Below, one piece after another: positions 7,471 to 15,649 of a DNA stretch of 27,206 nucleotides (position 1 is the first letter of the stretch; every line of letters starts with the position of its first letter). The stretch comes from DASVBE01 sp036375995. Its GTDB lineage: Bacteria > Actinomycetota > Actinomycetes > Streptosporangiales > Streptosporangiaceae. The DNA lies in assembly GCA_036375995.1 (NCBI GenBank), contig DASVBE010000087.1:1-27206 (forward strand). Direction: 5' to 3'. The position numbers were made by a program, and so were the translations under genes. Under the pieces are notes generated by a model. The model had not been told where the DNA came from and did not search any database. It was given only the letters and a program-made list of their open reading frames with translations.

Positions 7471-7476
7471 TAGCCT
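7471..7476 (+). promoter_or_regulatory. -10 box positioned for a leaderless cysS transcript
   Basis: TAGCCT matches TANNNT and is preceded by TA (TATAGCCT). Seven bases separate its last T from the GTG of cysS at 7484, so RNA synthesis would begin at or one base before the start codon. No purine-rich ribosome binding site lies in the intervening sequence (GTGCTGC), which supports leaderless initiation. Confidence 0.55.
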
Positions 7477-7483
7477 GTGCTGC

Positions 7484-8896
7484 GTGACGCTCCGCTTCTA
7501 CGACACCGCTGCGCGCGAGATACGCGACTTCGACCCGGTCGTCCCCGGGAAGGCCTCGCTGTACCTCTGCGGCGCCACGGTCCAGGCTCCCCCGCACATC
7601 GGTCACATCCGGTCCGGGGTCAGCTTCGACATCCTGCGGCGCTGGCTGACCGCCAGCGGGTATGAGGTCACGTTCTGCCGCAACGTCACCGACATCGACG
7701 ACAAGATCATCCGCACCGCCCAGGAGCAGCGCATCCCGTGGTGGGCGGTGGCCGAGCAGAACCAGCGCGCCTTCACCCGGGCCTACAACGTGCTCGGCTG
7801 CCTGCCGCCGGACGTCGAGCCGCGGGCCACCGGGCACGTGCCCGAGATGATCGTGCTGATGCGGCGGCTGATCGAGGCCGGCCACGCCTACGCGGCCGGC
7901 GGCGACGTGTACTTCGACGTCAGATCCCAGGCGGACTACGGCTGCCTGTCCGGCCAGCGGCTCGAGCACATGCGGCCGGCCGGCGACACCGAGGGCACCG
8001 ACGCCAAGCGCGACCCGCGGGACTTCGCCCTGTGGAAGGGCTACAAGCCGGGCGAGCCGTCCTGGGAGACCCCCTGGGGCCCGGGCCGCCCGGGCTGGCA
8101 CCTGGAGTGCTCGGCCATGGCCACCAAGTACCTGGGCGCGACGTTCGACATCCACGGCGGCGGTCTGGACCTGGTCTTCCCGCATCACGAGAACGAGCGG
8201 GCCCAGTCCACCGCGGCCGGCGATGGCTTCGCCCGGTACTGGATGCACAACGGCCTGGTCGGCATCGCCGGCGAGAAGATGAGCAAGTCGCTGGGCAACT
8301 CGCTGCTGGTGGACGTGATGGTGACCGAGGTGCGGCCCGCCGAGCTGCGCTACTACCTGGGCCAGGCGCACTACCGGTCCGGCATCGAGTACTCACGCGA
8401 AGCGCTGGCCGAGGCCGTGGCCGCCTACCGGCGGATCGAGGGCTTCGTCATCCGGGCCGCCGAACTGGCCGCCGACCCGGCGGCCAGCGGTGCCGCCACG
8501 GACCCGGCCGCCATCCCGGCGCCGTTCGCCGCCGCGCTGGACGACGACCTGGGCGTGCCGCAGGCGCTCGCCGTCCTGCACGACGCGGTGCACGCGGGCA
8601 ACGCCGCGCTCGCCGCGGGGGACAGCTCGGGCTCGGCCAAGCACCTCATCGAGGTCCGGGCCATGCTCGGCGTTCTCGGCCTGGACCCGCTGGCCGAACC
8701 GTGGTCCGCGGGCGGCGGCTCCGAAGGCCTGCGCGAGGTCATCGGCGCACTGGTGACCGTGGCCCTGGAGCAGCGCCAGGCGGCCAAGGCCCGCAAGGAC
8801 TGGGCGGCCGCCGACGCCATCAGGGACGGCCTGGCCGCCGCCGGGATCGTGGTCGAGGACACCAAGAGCGGCCCGCGCTGGGAGCTCAGCCGGTGA
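7484..8896 (+). CDS. cysS: Cysteinyl-tRNA synthetase
   Basis: The enzyme charges tRNA-Cys with cysteine in the cytosol. The 470-residue protein is a complete class I synthetase: HIGH at 38-41, KMSKS at 265-269, and the four zinc ligands that select cysteine at C29, C209, H234 and E238, the same numbering as in the E. coli enzyme. The C-terminal part is the usual helical anticodon-binding region. MshC, the mycothiol ligase paralogue, is shorter, and the length and C-terminal domain favour CysS. There is no ribosome binding site before GTG 7484 and a TANNNT box lies seven bases upstream, so the message is probably leaderless. Its stop overlaps the rlmB start (GTGA), as in other actinomycetes. 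Confidence 0.95.
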   Translation: MTLRFYDTAAREIRDFDPVVPGKASLYLCGATVQAPPHIGHIRSGVSFDILRRWLTASGYEVTFCRNVTDIDDKIIRTAQEQRIPWWAVAEQNQRAFTRAYNVLGCLPPDVEPRATGHVPEMIVLMRRLIEAGHAYAAGGDVYFDVRSQADYGCLSGQRLEHMRPAGDTEGTDAKRDPRDFALWKGYKPGEPSWETPWGPGRPGWHLECSAMATKYLGATFDIHGGGLDLVFPHHENERAQSTAAGDGFARYWMHNGLVGIAGEKMSKSLGNSLLVDVMVTEVRPAELRYYLGQAHYRSGIEYSREALAEAVAAYRRIEGFVIRAAELAADPAASGAATDPAAIPAPFAAALDDDLGVPQALAVLHDAVHAGNAALAAGDSSGSAKHLIEVRAMLGVLGLDPLAEPWSAGGGSEGLREVIGALVTVALEQRQAAKARKDWAAADAIRDGLAAAGIVVEDTKSGPRWELSR

Positions 8897-9954
8897 CCGG
8901 CCGCGGCAGCCCGCGCCGCGGCCCGGGCGGGACGTCGAAGCGCGGCAAGCCGCGCCCCGGCACCGGCGGCAACAACCGGCGGAGCCTGGAGGGCAAGGGC
9001 CCGACCCCGCCCGCGCAGCTGCGGCCCGGCCACCCGGCGCAGCGCCGGGCCGCGGCCAAGGCCGGCCCGCGCGGCGCGGCCGGCCAGCGCAGCGCGGACG
9101 GCGCCGCCCGGTCCACTGGCCGCCCGCCCGCGGCCGGCCAGGCGCCCACCCGGGCGCGCGGGGCCGGCAGCGCGGCCGAGGTGATCGCCGGGCGCAACCC
9201 GGTGCTCGAAACCCTCCGCTCCCCGGTGCCGGTGGTCGCCCTGCACGTCGGCCCGCGGCTGGACCAGGACGAGCGGATCAGCCAGGCCATCGCGATCGCC
9301 GCGGACCGCGGCATCCCGGTCGTCGAGGCCGGCCGCCAGGAGCTCGACCGGTTCAGCGGCGGGGCGATTCACCAGGGCATCGCGCTGCGGGTCCGGCCGT
9401 ATTCCTACGCGCACCCCGAGGACCTGCCCGCCCGTGCCGCGAAAGACGGCGAGCCGCCGCTGATCGTGGCCCTGGACGGGGTCACCGACCCGCGGAACCT
9501 GGGCGCGATCGTCCGGTCCACCGCCGCCTTCGGCGGGCACGGCGTGGTGGTGCCGGTCCGCCGGTCCGCCGGGGTCACCGCCGGGGCCTGGAAGTCCTCC
9601 GCGGGCACCCTGGCCCGCCTGCCGGTCGCCCAGGCGCCCAACCTGGCCCGGGCCCTGGCCGCCTACCAGGACGCGGGCCTGTTCGTGGCCGGGCTCGACG
9701 CCGGGGCGTCCGTCGCGATCGACGAGCTCGAGTTGGCCGACGGCCCGCTGGTGCTGGTCGTCGGTTCCGAGGGGCAGGGCCTGTCCCGGCTCATCGCCGA
9801 GCGGTGCGACGTGCTGGCCAGCATCCCGATCCGCCGCGCCGCCGAGTCGCTGAACGCGGGCATCGCCGCGGGCATCGCCCTCTACGAGGTGTCCCGGCGG
9901 CGGGCGATCAGCGGGTCGGGCCGCCCGGCCACCCGCTCGTCCCGCCCGGCGTAG
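8893..9954 (+). CDS. rlmB: 23S rRNA 2'-O-methyltransferase of the TrmH/RlmB family
   Basis: RlmB-type SPOUT enzymes use S-adenosylmethionine to methylate a ribose 2'-hydroxyl in 23S rRNA (G2251 in E. coli). The 353-residue protein starts at GTG 8893, overlapping the cysS stop by four bases. A substrate-binding domain begins at EVIAGRNPVLETL (about 96) and the knotted domain shows its three motifs: DPRNLGAIVRSTAAFG (199-214), VGSEGQGLSRL (290-300) and SLNAGIAAGIALYE (319-332). Residues 1-94 are an unusual basic, Gly/Pro/Arg-rich tail almost without acidic residues, probably disordered and RNA-binding. The frame is also open far upstream within cysS, but that part is not homologous to anything and is read as cysS. 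Confidence 0.93.
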   Translation: MTGRGSPRRGPGGTSKRGKPRPGTGGNNRRSLEGKGPTPPAQLRPGHPAQRRAAAKAGPRGAAGQRSADGAARSTGRPPAAGQAPTRARGAGSAAEVIAGRNPVLETLRSPVPVVALHVGPRLDQDERISQAIAIAADRGIPVVEAGRQELDRFSGGAIHQGIALRVRPYSYAHPEDLPARAAKDGEPPLIVALDGVTDPRNLGAIVRSTAAFGGHGVVVPVRRSAGVTAGAWKSSAGTLARLPVAQAPNLARALAAYQDAGLFVAGLDAGASVAIDELELADGPLVLVVGSEGQGLSRLIAERCDVLASIPIRRAAESLNAGIAAGIALYEVSRRRAISGSGRPATRSSRPA

Positions 9955-9979
9955 GGCAAGCAGGACAGTGCGTACTTGC

Positions 9980-9993
9980 GGGGTACATACCCC
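9980..9993. terminator. Small GC hairpin after rlmB
   Basis: GGGGT (9980-9984) pairs with ACCCC (9989-9993) around ACAT, 25 bases after the rlmB stop, and GCG/CGC flanks can extend the stem with a bulge. No T run follows, so termination is only suggested. Confidence 0.35.
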
Positions 9994-10030
9994 ACGCCCG
10001 CCATCATGTACACAAGGTGAGCAGATGACC

Positions 10031-10116
10031 ACGTAAAGGTTACGTAGCCAGGTTGTAATCAACTCCTCAACTTTGTCGGTTGCATCCTGCAACCTTCCGG
10101 CAAGGTAAGACGTCTT
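10031..10116. promoter_or_regulatory. Cluster of four inverted repeats upstream of the L,D-transpeptidase gene
   Basis: Within 86 bp lie ACGTAA-AGG-TTACGT (10031-10045), GTTG-TAAT-CAAC (10052-10063), GGTTGCA-TCC-TGCAACC (10078-10094) and AAGACGTCTT (10107-10116). All arms are perfect. The region is AT-richer than its surroundings and forms most of the 259-bp gap between rlmB and the transpeptidase. It may be a multi-site regulator-binding region or a structured leader. I see no match to the c-di-AMP (ydaO) riboswitch that precedes some actinobacterial cell-wall genes. Confidence 0.5.
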
Positions 10117-10213
10117 GATTACGTCCGGATTTAAAGATCAAGGTCTGGCGCGGGCCGTGGCGGGTACGCCGGTCCTAAGGCGGGGCAGGCCTGGGGCATC
10201 AAGGAGCATGCGG

Positions 10214-11044
10214 ATGAAGCAGGGGCAACGATGGCTGGCGGGCCTGGGTGCGGCGACGGCGGTGGGCGCGTCGACGCTGCTCGGGCTCAGCACGATGGCG
10301 GCGGCCCAGACCGCAGCGCCTGCCCGGGCGGCGAAGCCCGCGCACGCGGTGGGCACGGCCGCTCCGGCGCCGGCCAAGGCGATCGCCCCGGCCTGGACTC
10401 CGATCAAGCACACGCTGCGCCCGGGCGACCGTGGCCGTGCTGTCCGCAAGGTGCAGCGGCGGCTGTGGGAGCTGGGCTACTGGCCGGGCAAGGTCGACGG
10501 TCAGTTCGGCCCGGACACCATCGAGGCGGTGTGGGCCTTCAAGGAGGTCCAGGGCATCCAGCTGTCGGTCAACCCGGACAACATCGGCCCGGCCACCGAG
10601 CGGGCCCTGGCCGACCCGAAGGACCCGGTGCCGCTGACCCGGCACCACCAGAAGAACCGCATCGACGTCAACCTCGGCGGCGGTTACCTGGTGCTGTACC
10701 GGCACGGCCACGTCCGGCTGATCAGCCACATCTCGCCCGGCGGCGGCTACTACTTCTGCGACCCGCCGCCCAACCAGAACCTCTGCGGCCACGCGATCAC
10801 CCCGACCGGGAACTACCGGGCGCTGTCCTTCCAGCCCGGCAACCTCAAGGTGCCGCTCGGCTACATGTTCAACCCGGTGTTCTTCATCGGCCGGGAGTTC
10901 GCGATCCACGGCGGCGACGCGGTCCCGCTGGGCCCGATCTCACACGGCTGCGTGCGGATCCCGACCGACACCTCGCTGTTCTTCCACAAGCTGTTCAGGA
11001 TCCCGGGCACGCCGATCTACGTCCGGAACCACATCGTGCGGTAA
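10214..11044 (+). CDS. Secreted L,D-transpeptidase with peptidoglycan-binding domain
   Basis: L,D-transpeptidases make 3-3 cross-links in peptidoglycan or attach proteins to it outside the membrane. The 276-residue protein has a signal peptide (residues 1 to about 32; MKQGQRW, hydrophobic core, AAA-A cleavage region), an Ala/Pro linker and a PG_binding_1 domain (about 68-134, containing GDRGRAVRKVQRRLWELGYW). A YkuD catalytic domain (about 145-274) has H232 in AIHGGDAV and the active-site SHGCVRIP with C246. The start is ATG 10214, seven bases after AAGGAG; an ATG at 10208 is too close to that site. The loop with FCDPPPNQNLC carries two extra cysteines (C182, C191) that could form a disulphide. 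It stands alone, bounded by an inverted-repeat cluster and a strong terminator. Confidence 0.93.
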   Translation: MKQGQRWLAGLGAATAVGASTLLGLSTMAAAQTAAPARAAKPAHAVGTAAPAPAKAIAPAWTPIKHTLRPGDRGRAVRKVQRRLWELGYWPGKVDGQFGPDTIEAVWAFKEVQGIQLSVNPDNIGPATERALADPKDPVPLTRHHQKNRIDVNLGGGYLVLYRHGHVRLISHISPGGGYYFCDPPPNQNLCGHAITPTGNYRALSFQPGNLKVPLGYMFNPVFFIGREFAIHGGDAVPLGPISHGCVRIPTDTSLFFHKLFRIPGTPIYVRNHIVR

Positions 11045-11073
11045 GCCCGCGCGCATCCGGCGATAGCCATTGC

Positions 11074-11104
11074 CGAAAGGCCGGCCCCCGGGGCCGGCCT
11101 TTCG
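11074..11104 (+). terminator. Strong hairpin terminator after the L,D-transpeptidase gene
   Basis: CGAAAGGCCGGCCCC (11074-11088) and GGGGCCGGCCTTTCG (11090-11104) are a perfect 15-base inverted repeat with a one-base centre, 29 bases after the stop. The 3' arm contains CTTTCG and the downstream bases CTTGCC have no real T tract, typical of actinomycete terminators. Confidence 0.8.
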
Positions 11105-11181
11105 CTTGCCCGCCCGCAATGGGGGCGTATTTCGTTCCCGTAACAAACGGCTGGATCTGCCGCTCCCGGGGTGAAACGGGT

Positions 11182-11187
11182 TACAGT
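11182..11187 (+). promoter_or_regulatory. Candidate -10 box of the secreted hydrolase gene
   Basis: TACAGT matches TANNNT and would give a leader of about 37 bases carrying AAGGAG at 11218-11223 before GTG 11231. It lies upstream of the chosen start and inside the longer alternative reading frame, favouring the downstream GTG. No clear -35 is seen. Confidence 0.4.
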
Positions 11188-11230
11188 CCTGCGCACGGAC
11201 CCCTACCGCAGATGCGCAAGGAGCGTCATC

Positions 11231-12676
11231 GTGATCAGGCTCAGAAGATCATCCCGGGTTGCCGCCGGCGCCGTTCTGGCGCTGGGGCTCGCCGGCGCCT
11301 CGGTGCCGGCCCTGGCGGGCCCGGCAGCCGCAGCCGGCCCGCAAACACTCACGGGGACGCTGCCGGACGGCGCCACGTACAAGATCGAGGTCCCGGCCAA
11401 CTGGAATGGCACCCTCTTCCTTTACAGCCACGGTTACGTGGCGCCCGGCTCGGCGAATCCGGCCACCGACGTGGGCGACCCGATCACCGGCGCGGCGATG
11501 CTCGCCCAGGGCTTCGCGCTGGCCGGCTCGTCCTACGCCAGGACCGGCTGGGCCATCGAGAATGCGCTGCCCGACCAGATCGCCACGCTCAACGTGTTCG
11601 ACAGCCAGGTCGGCCAGCCCAGCAGGACCATCGCCTGGGGCCACTCGCTCGGCGGCATCATCACCGCCGGGCTGATCCAGCAGTTCCCCGGCCGGTTCAC
11701 CGCCGCGCTGCCGATGTGCGGCGTGCTCAGCGGCGGCGTGGCCACCTGGAACACCGCGCTGGACTCCGCCTTCGCGTTCCAGCAGCTGGTCGACCCGTCG
11801 GTGCAGGTCGTCAACATCAGCATCGACCCCAAGAACCCCACCGCGAACCTTCAGAACGCGATCAAGACGGCCACCGCCGCACAGGCCACCCCGGCCGGGC
11901 GCGCCCGGCTGGCGCTGTCCGCCGCGCTCGGCGACGTGCCGGGCTGGTTCACCCCGCTGTCGCCCGAGCCGGCCGCGACCGACTTCGCGGGCCAGGAGCA
12001 GAACCAGTTCCTGTGGGACACCCAGGTCGACTTCCCGTTCGCGTTCCTGCTCCGGGCCGAGCTCGAGGGCCGGGCGGGCGGCAACCCGTCCTGGAACACC
12101 GGCGTCAACTACTCCGCCGAGCTGTTCCGGTCGGCGGACTACCGCGAGGTCGTGGCCCTGTACCGGGCCGCGCACCTGAACCTCAACGCGGACCTGAACC
12201 AGCTCCGCCACGCCCAGCGCATCGCGGCCAAGCCGTCCGCGGTGAGCTACCTCATCAACAACATCACGTTCAACGGCCAGCTGACCATGCCGGTGCTCAC
12301 CATGCACACCACCGGTGACGGCCTGGTCGTGCCGCAGAACGAGCAGGCCTACCGGGCCGCCGTGGACCGGGCCGGCCAGGGTGCCCTGCTGCGGCAGATC
12401 TTCGTGCACCGGGCCGGGCACTGCGCGTTCACCCCGGCGGAGACCCTCACCGCGGTGCACGAGCTGCTCAGCCGGCTGAACACCGGGCAGTGGGGTGCCG
12501 CGGTGACCAGCCCGGCCGCGCTGAACACCGAGGCCGGTGCGCTCGGCCTGCAGTTCAACGTGTTCGCCAGCGGCGGCAAGCTGGTGCCGACCAGCCCGGC
12601 CTTCATCCCGTTCCGCCCGACCGTGTACCCGCGGCCGTTCAACCGCCCGCCGTTCGGCTTCCAAACCGCAAAGTAA
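11231..12676 (+). CDS. Secreted alpha/beta-hydrolase
   Basis: The 481-residue protein has a signal peptide (residues 1 to about 36: MIRLRRSSR, hydrophobic core, ALAGPAAAAG). The hydrolase fold contains the nucleophile elbow GHSLGG with S139, a likely acid D363 in HTTGDGLVVP and a base H397 in HRAGHCAF, so the Ser-Asp-His triad is complete. An insertion between strands (about 165-345) forms a large cap. The final 35 residues are Pro/Phe-rich. GTG 11231 follows AAGGAG by seven bases; a GTG at 11171 gives 20 extra residues with no binding site. The substrate is unknown. Esterase, lipase or peptidase activity on extracellular compounds is plausible. It is a single-gene unit with a strong hairpin downstream. 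Confidence 0.85.
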   Translation: MIRLRRSSRVAAGAVLALGLAGASVPALAGPAAAAGPQTLTGTLPDGATYKIEVPANWNGTLFLYSHGYVAPGSANPATDVGDPITGAAMLAQGFALAGSSYARTGWAIENALPDQIATLNVFDSQVGQPSRTIAWGHSLGGIITAGLIQQFPGRFTAALPMCGVLSGGVATWNTALDSAFAFQQLVDPSVQVVNISIDPKNPTANLQNAIKTATAAQATPAGRARLALSAALGDVPGWFTPLSPEPAATDFAGQEQNQFLWDTQVDFPFAFLLRAELEGRAGGNPSWNTGVNYSAELFRSADYREVVALYRAAHLNLNADLNQLRHAQRIAAKPSAVSYLINNITFNGQLTMPVLTMHTTGDGLVVPQNEQAYRAAVDRAGQGALLRQIFVHRAGHCAFTPAETLTAVHELLSRLNTGQWGAAVTSPAALNTEAGALGLQFNVFASGGKLVPTSPAFIPFRPTVYPRPFNRPPFGFQTAK

Positions 12677-12688
12677 AGTCCAGAAACC

Positions 12689-12734
12689 AAGCCGGCCGGT
12701 TCTGGTCCCCGCGGGGACCGGCACCGGCCGGCTT
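12689..12734. terminator. Two-tier hairpin between convergent genes, likely bidirectional terminator
   Basis: AAGCCGGCCGGT (12689-12700) pairs perfectly with ACCGGCCGGCTT (12723-12734). Nested inside, GGTCCCC (12704-12710) pairs with GGGGACC (12713-12719). It lies between the hydrolase stop (12676) and the stop of the opposing ABC gene (12761), so it can serve both. Confidence 0.8.
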
Positions 12735-12760
12735 GTGCGTTACGGTTCTGCGCCCGGGAC

Positions 12761-15643
12761 CTACTTCCGGCGGCCTGGGCTCAGCTTCAGCAGGCGCCAC
12801 CAGGCCAGCGCGGTGAACAGCAGGGACAGGACCACCATCGCGGCCATGTCCTTCAGCCACGTTGTGGCGTTGTGGTCCCACAGCGGGTCGGTGGGGAGCG
12901 CGCTGGACGAGGCCGAGGCGGGATCGCTCGCCGGCGGGGTGGCCGTGCCGGACGGCTGCGCCGTCGCGCCCTTCTTCTTCGGCTTGGGCGAGTGATCCGC
13001 CAGCACCTGGGCCGCAGCCGCGGCGGTGCTGACCGACGCCGACGGTGTCGCGCTCGCCCCGGACGGCGTAGCGCTCGGCGTCGCCGTCGGCGTGGCCGTC
13101 GGGGTGGTGGTGGGCGTGGTGCTCGGGGTGGTGCCGCCCGAGGGGACCGTGCTGGGCGTGGACCCGGCCGGCGGCGCGGCGCTGCCTGGCGCGGCGGACG
13201 CGGACGGCGTGTTGCCGCCCTTCCCGTTGTGGTGCTTCTTGCCCTTGTGCTGTCCCGCGCCGGGGGTGTCGCTCGGCGCGGGCGCCTTGGGTACGACCGG
13301 CTGCTGGATCACGTTCAGGTTCGTGGTCGACGCGGTCGCCGCGTACCCCCACCGGGACGGGGCCAGATAGGAGATCTGGTTGATGCCCGCCTTGCCGGCC
13401 AGCGCGAACACCCCGCCGGTCAGGATGACCTGGAACATGACGCTGATGACCAGCAGCGGCATGGTCTTCTCTGACGTGTTCACCGCGGCCGAGATGAACA
13501 GGCCCAGCGTCATCGACGCGATGGCCAGCAGGCCCATCCCGAGCAGCAGTTCCACCAGGGGCAGGTTGGTGAGGAACGACCCGGTGGCCGGCAGTTGCCG
13601 GCCGGCCAGCCCGATCACCACCAGCGCGATCGCCTGCAGCGCGCTGATCACGCCCAGGATGATCAGCTTGGAGAACAGGTACACGCCGGCCGACAGGCCG
13701 GCCGCGCGTTCCCTGCTGTAGATCGGTCTTTCCTTGACCAGCTCCCGGACGGCGTTGGCGGCACCGGTGAAGCACGCGCTGATGACCAGGATCAGCAGCA
13801 GCGATGAGGCGCCGTCGTTGCCTGTCCCGCCCAGGCCTTTCGGGGCAGGGACCGCCTGTATCAGGCCTCCCAGCACGATCGGCAGAATGCCGAGCACCGC
13901 GAGGTACACCCGGTCCGAGGCGATGACCGCCATGTACCGGCGGCACAGCGTGCTCAGCTGCGAGAACCGGTTGCGCTTGGCCGGCGCCGGGGCGGCCGGC
14001 GTGGGCGCGCCGCGGCGGCTCGCCGGGGCCCCGCCGTTCATCTCCGCGGTGACGTACCGCTCGTGGTACTTCGAGTTGCGGTACTCGGCCTGCCAGTCCC
14101 GGTTCGGCTCGGCGTCGAACGCCTGGAACACCTCGGCCCAGCCGGGCTTGCCGAAGTGCTTCAGGCCGTCCTCGGGCGGGCCGAAGTAGGCGATCTTGCC
14201 GCCGGGCACCAGGACCAGCAGCCGGTCGCACAGGTTCAGGTTGGCCACGCTGTGGGTGACCACGATGACCGTCCGCCCGTCGTGCGCCAGGTCGGCCATC
14301 ATCTCCATGACCGACTTGTCCAGGCCCGGGTCCAGGCCGGAAGTGGGCTCGTCGAGGAACAGCAGCGACGGCTTGGTGAGCAGCTCGAGGGCGACGTTGA
14401 CGCGCTTCTGCTGGCCGCCGGACAGCGACGACGTGCGGGTGTCGCGGTGCGGGGTCAGCGACAGCTCCTCCAGCACCTCGTCGATCCGGCGCTGCCGCTC
14501 GCTCTTGCTGACATCACGGGGGAACCGCAGCTCCGCCGCATACCCCAGAGCCCGCTTGGCCGACAGCTGGGTGTGCAGGATGTTCTCCTGCGGGACCAGG
14601 CCGATCCGGTGCCGCAGCTCGTCGTAGTGCGTGTAGAGGTCGCGCTCGTCGTAGGTGACGGCGCCGGAGGTGGCGGGCCGCATGCCGGTCAGCGCGCCGA
14701 GCAGGGTGGACTTGCCCGCGCCGCTGGGCCCGATCACGCCGAGCAGACAGCGCTCGCCGAGCGGGAAGCTGACGTGGTTGAGGATGACCTTGCCGCTGGG
14801 CAGGGTGACGGTCAGGTCCCTGGCCTGCAGCGAGATGTCACCGGTGTCGATGAACTCCTGGAGTTCCTCGCCCACCAGCCGGAACGTGGCCGGGCCGATG
14901 CCGATGATGTCGAGCTCGGAGACCGGCGCGGCGGACACCCGCTGGCCGTTGACGAACGTGCCGTTGTGGCTGCCCAGGTCGACGATCTCGTACCCGGACA
15001 CACCGCGGCGCAGCTCGGAGTGGTAGCGGGAAACGCCGAGGTCGGCCACGATCACGTCGTTGTCGGTGGCGCGGCCGATCCGCAGCACCTTGACCGGCAG
15101 CCGCATGACCGCGCTCGGCGGCCGCAGCGAGCCGGAGCGGCCGCGGGACTGCCCGGGGTCCTGGTAGCCGCCGCCGGGGGAGACCGGCACGCCCGGGCTG
15201 GGCGGCGGCGGGGCCGGCGGAGCGGGCGGGGCCACGGCGGCGGCGCCGGCCATCCCCGCCCCCGCCGCGGCCGCGGAGGGCGCCAGCGCGGTGGACCCGC
15301 GCCCGGGGACCGCGGCCTGCTCCAGCGACAGGGTCATCACCGGCCCGTCGGCCGGGTGGCCGAGCCGGACCATGCAGCCGCTGCCCACCGGCACGCGGGA
15401 GACCCGCTCGCTGCCGAGGAACGTACCGTTGGTGCTGCCGCTGTCCTGCAGGACCCAGCCAGTGCCGTCGAACTGCAGCACGGCGTGCTGCCAGGACACC
15501 CGGGGGTCGTTGACCACGATGTCGCCGTCGGGATCGCGGCCGATGCGGTACGCGGGCCCCGCGGGCAGGCTTCGGTCTGATCCCTGGGCCCGGACCACCA
15601 GCGCTGAGCTGGCGTGCGGGGTCAGGGCACGGTCGGCCGTCAT
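12761..15643 (-). CDS. FHA-FHA-ABC exporter (Rv1747-like)
   Basis: The 960-residue protein joins two forkhead-associated phosphothreonine-binding domains to an ABCG-type half transporter. FHA1 spans about 20-105 (RIGRD 33-37, TNGTF 71-75) and FHA2 about 180-255 (RIGRA 188-192, SHNGTF 225-230). The ATPase domain (about 273-500) has Walker A GPSGAGKST (305-313), signature LSGGQ (407-411), Walker B LLFLDEP (427-433) and the H-loop VVTHS (461-465). The membrane domain has about six segments from 570 to 750 plus a final one near 932-950. Mycobacterium Rv1747 has the same domain order and is controlled by the kinase PknF binding its FHA domains; here a membrane Ser/Thr kinase is the divergent neighbour. 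A roughly 140-residue Thr/Ser/Pro/Ala-rich insertion (about 783-920) precedes the last segment. No ribosome binding site is seen at ATG 15643, and a TANNNT box suggests a leaderless message. Confidence 0.93.
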   Translation of the reverse strand: MTADRALTPHASSALVVRAQGSDRSLPAGPAYRIGRDPDGDIVVNDPRVSWQHAVLQFDGTGWVLQDSGSTNGTFLGSERVSRVPVGSGCMVRLGHPADGPVMTLSLEQAAVPGRGSTALAPSAAAAGAGMAGAAAVAPPAPPAPPPPSPGVPVSPGGGYQDPGQSRGRSGSLRPPSAVMRLPVKVLRIGRATDNDVIVADLGVSRYHSELRRGVSGYEIVDLGSHNGTFVNGQRVSAAPVSELDIIGIGPATFRLVGEELQEFIDTGDISLQARDLTVTLPSGKVILNHVSFPLGERCLLGVIGPSGAGKSTLLGALTGMRPATSGAVTYDERDLYTHYDELRHRIGLVPQENILHTQLSAKRALGYAAELRFPRDVSKSERQRRIDEVLEELSLTPHRDTRTSSLSGGQQKRVNVALELLTKPSLLFLDEPTSGLDPGLDKSVMEMMADLAHDGRTVIVVTHSVANLNLCDRLLVLVPGGKIAYFGPPEDGLKHFGKPGWAEVFQAFDAEPNRDWQAEYRNSKYHERYVTAEMNGGAPASRRGAPTPAAPAPAKRNRFSQLSTLCRRYMAVIASDRVYLAVLGILPIVLGGLIQAVPAPKGLGGTGNDGASSLLLILVISACFTGAANAVRELVKERPIYSRERAAGLSAGVYLFSKLIILGVISALQAIALVVIGLAGRQLPATGSFLTNLPLVELLLGMGLLAIASMTLGLFISAAVNTSEKTMPLLVISVMFQVILTGGVFALAGKAGINQISYLAPSRWGYAATASTTNLNVIQQPVVPKAPAPSDTPGAGQHKGKKHHNGKGGNTPSASAAPGSAAPPAGSTPSTVPSGGTTPSTTPTTTPTATPTATPSATPSGASATPSASVSTAAAAAQVLADHSPKPKKKGATAQPSGTATPPASDPASASSSALPTDPLWDHNATTWLKDMAAMVVLSLLFTALAWWRLLKLSPGRRK

Positions 15644-15649
15644 CTGCTC

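Noticed and set aside
7738..8892. Long open frame continuous with rlmB but running back through cysS.
   Set aside because: It is a high-GC shadow of cysS. Its residues are Arg/Pro/Gly-rich without homology, while the cysS frame carries all catalytic and zinc residues.
8425..10092. Long minus-strand open frame opposite cysS and rlmB.
   Set aside because: It has the biased Arg/Gly/Pro composition of antisense shadows, and both opposing genes are well supported.
10021..10213. A c-di-AMP (ydaO) riboswitch before the L,D-transpeptidase gene.
   Set aside because: Such switches precede some actinobacterial cell-wall genes, but I could not find the conserved core of that RNA here, only simple dyads.
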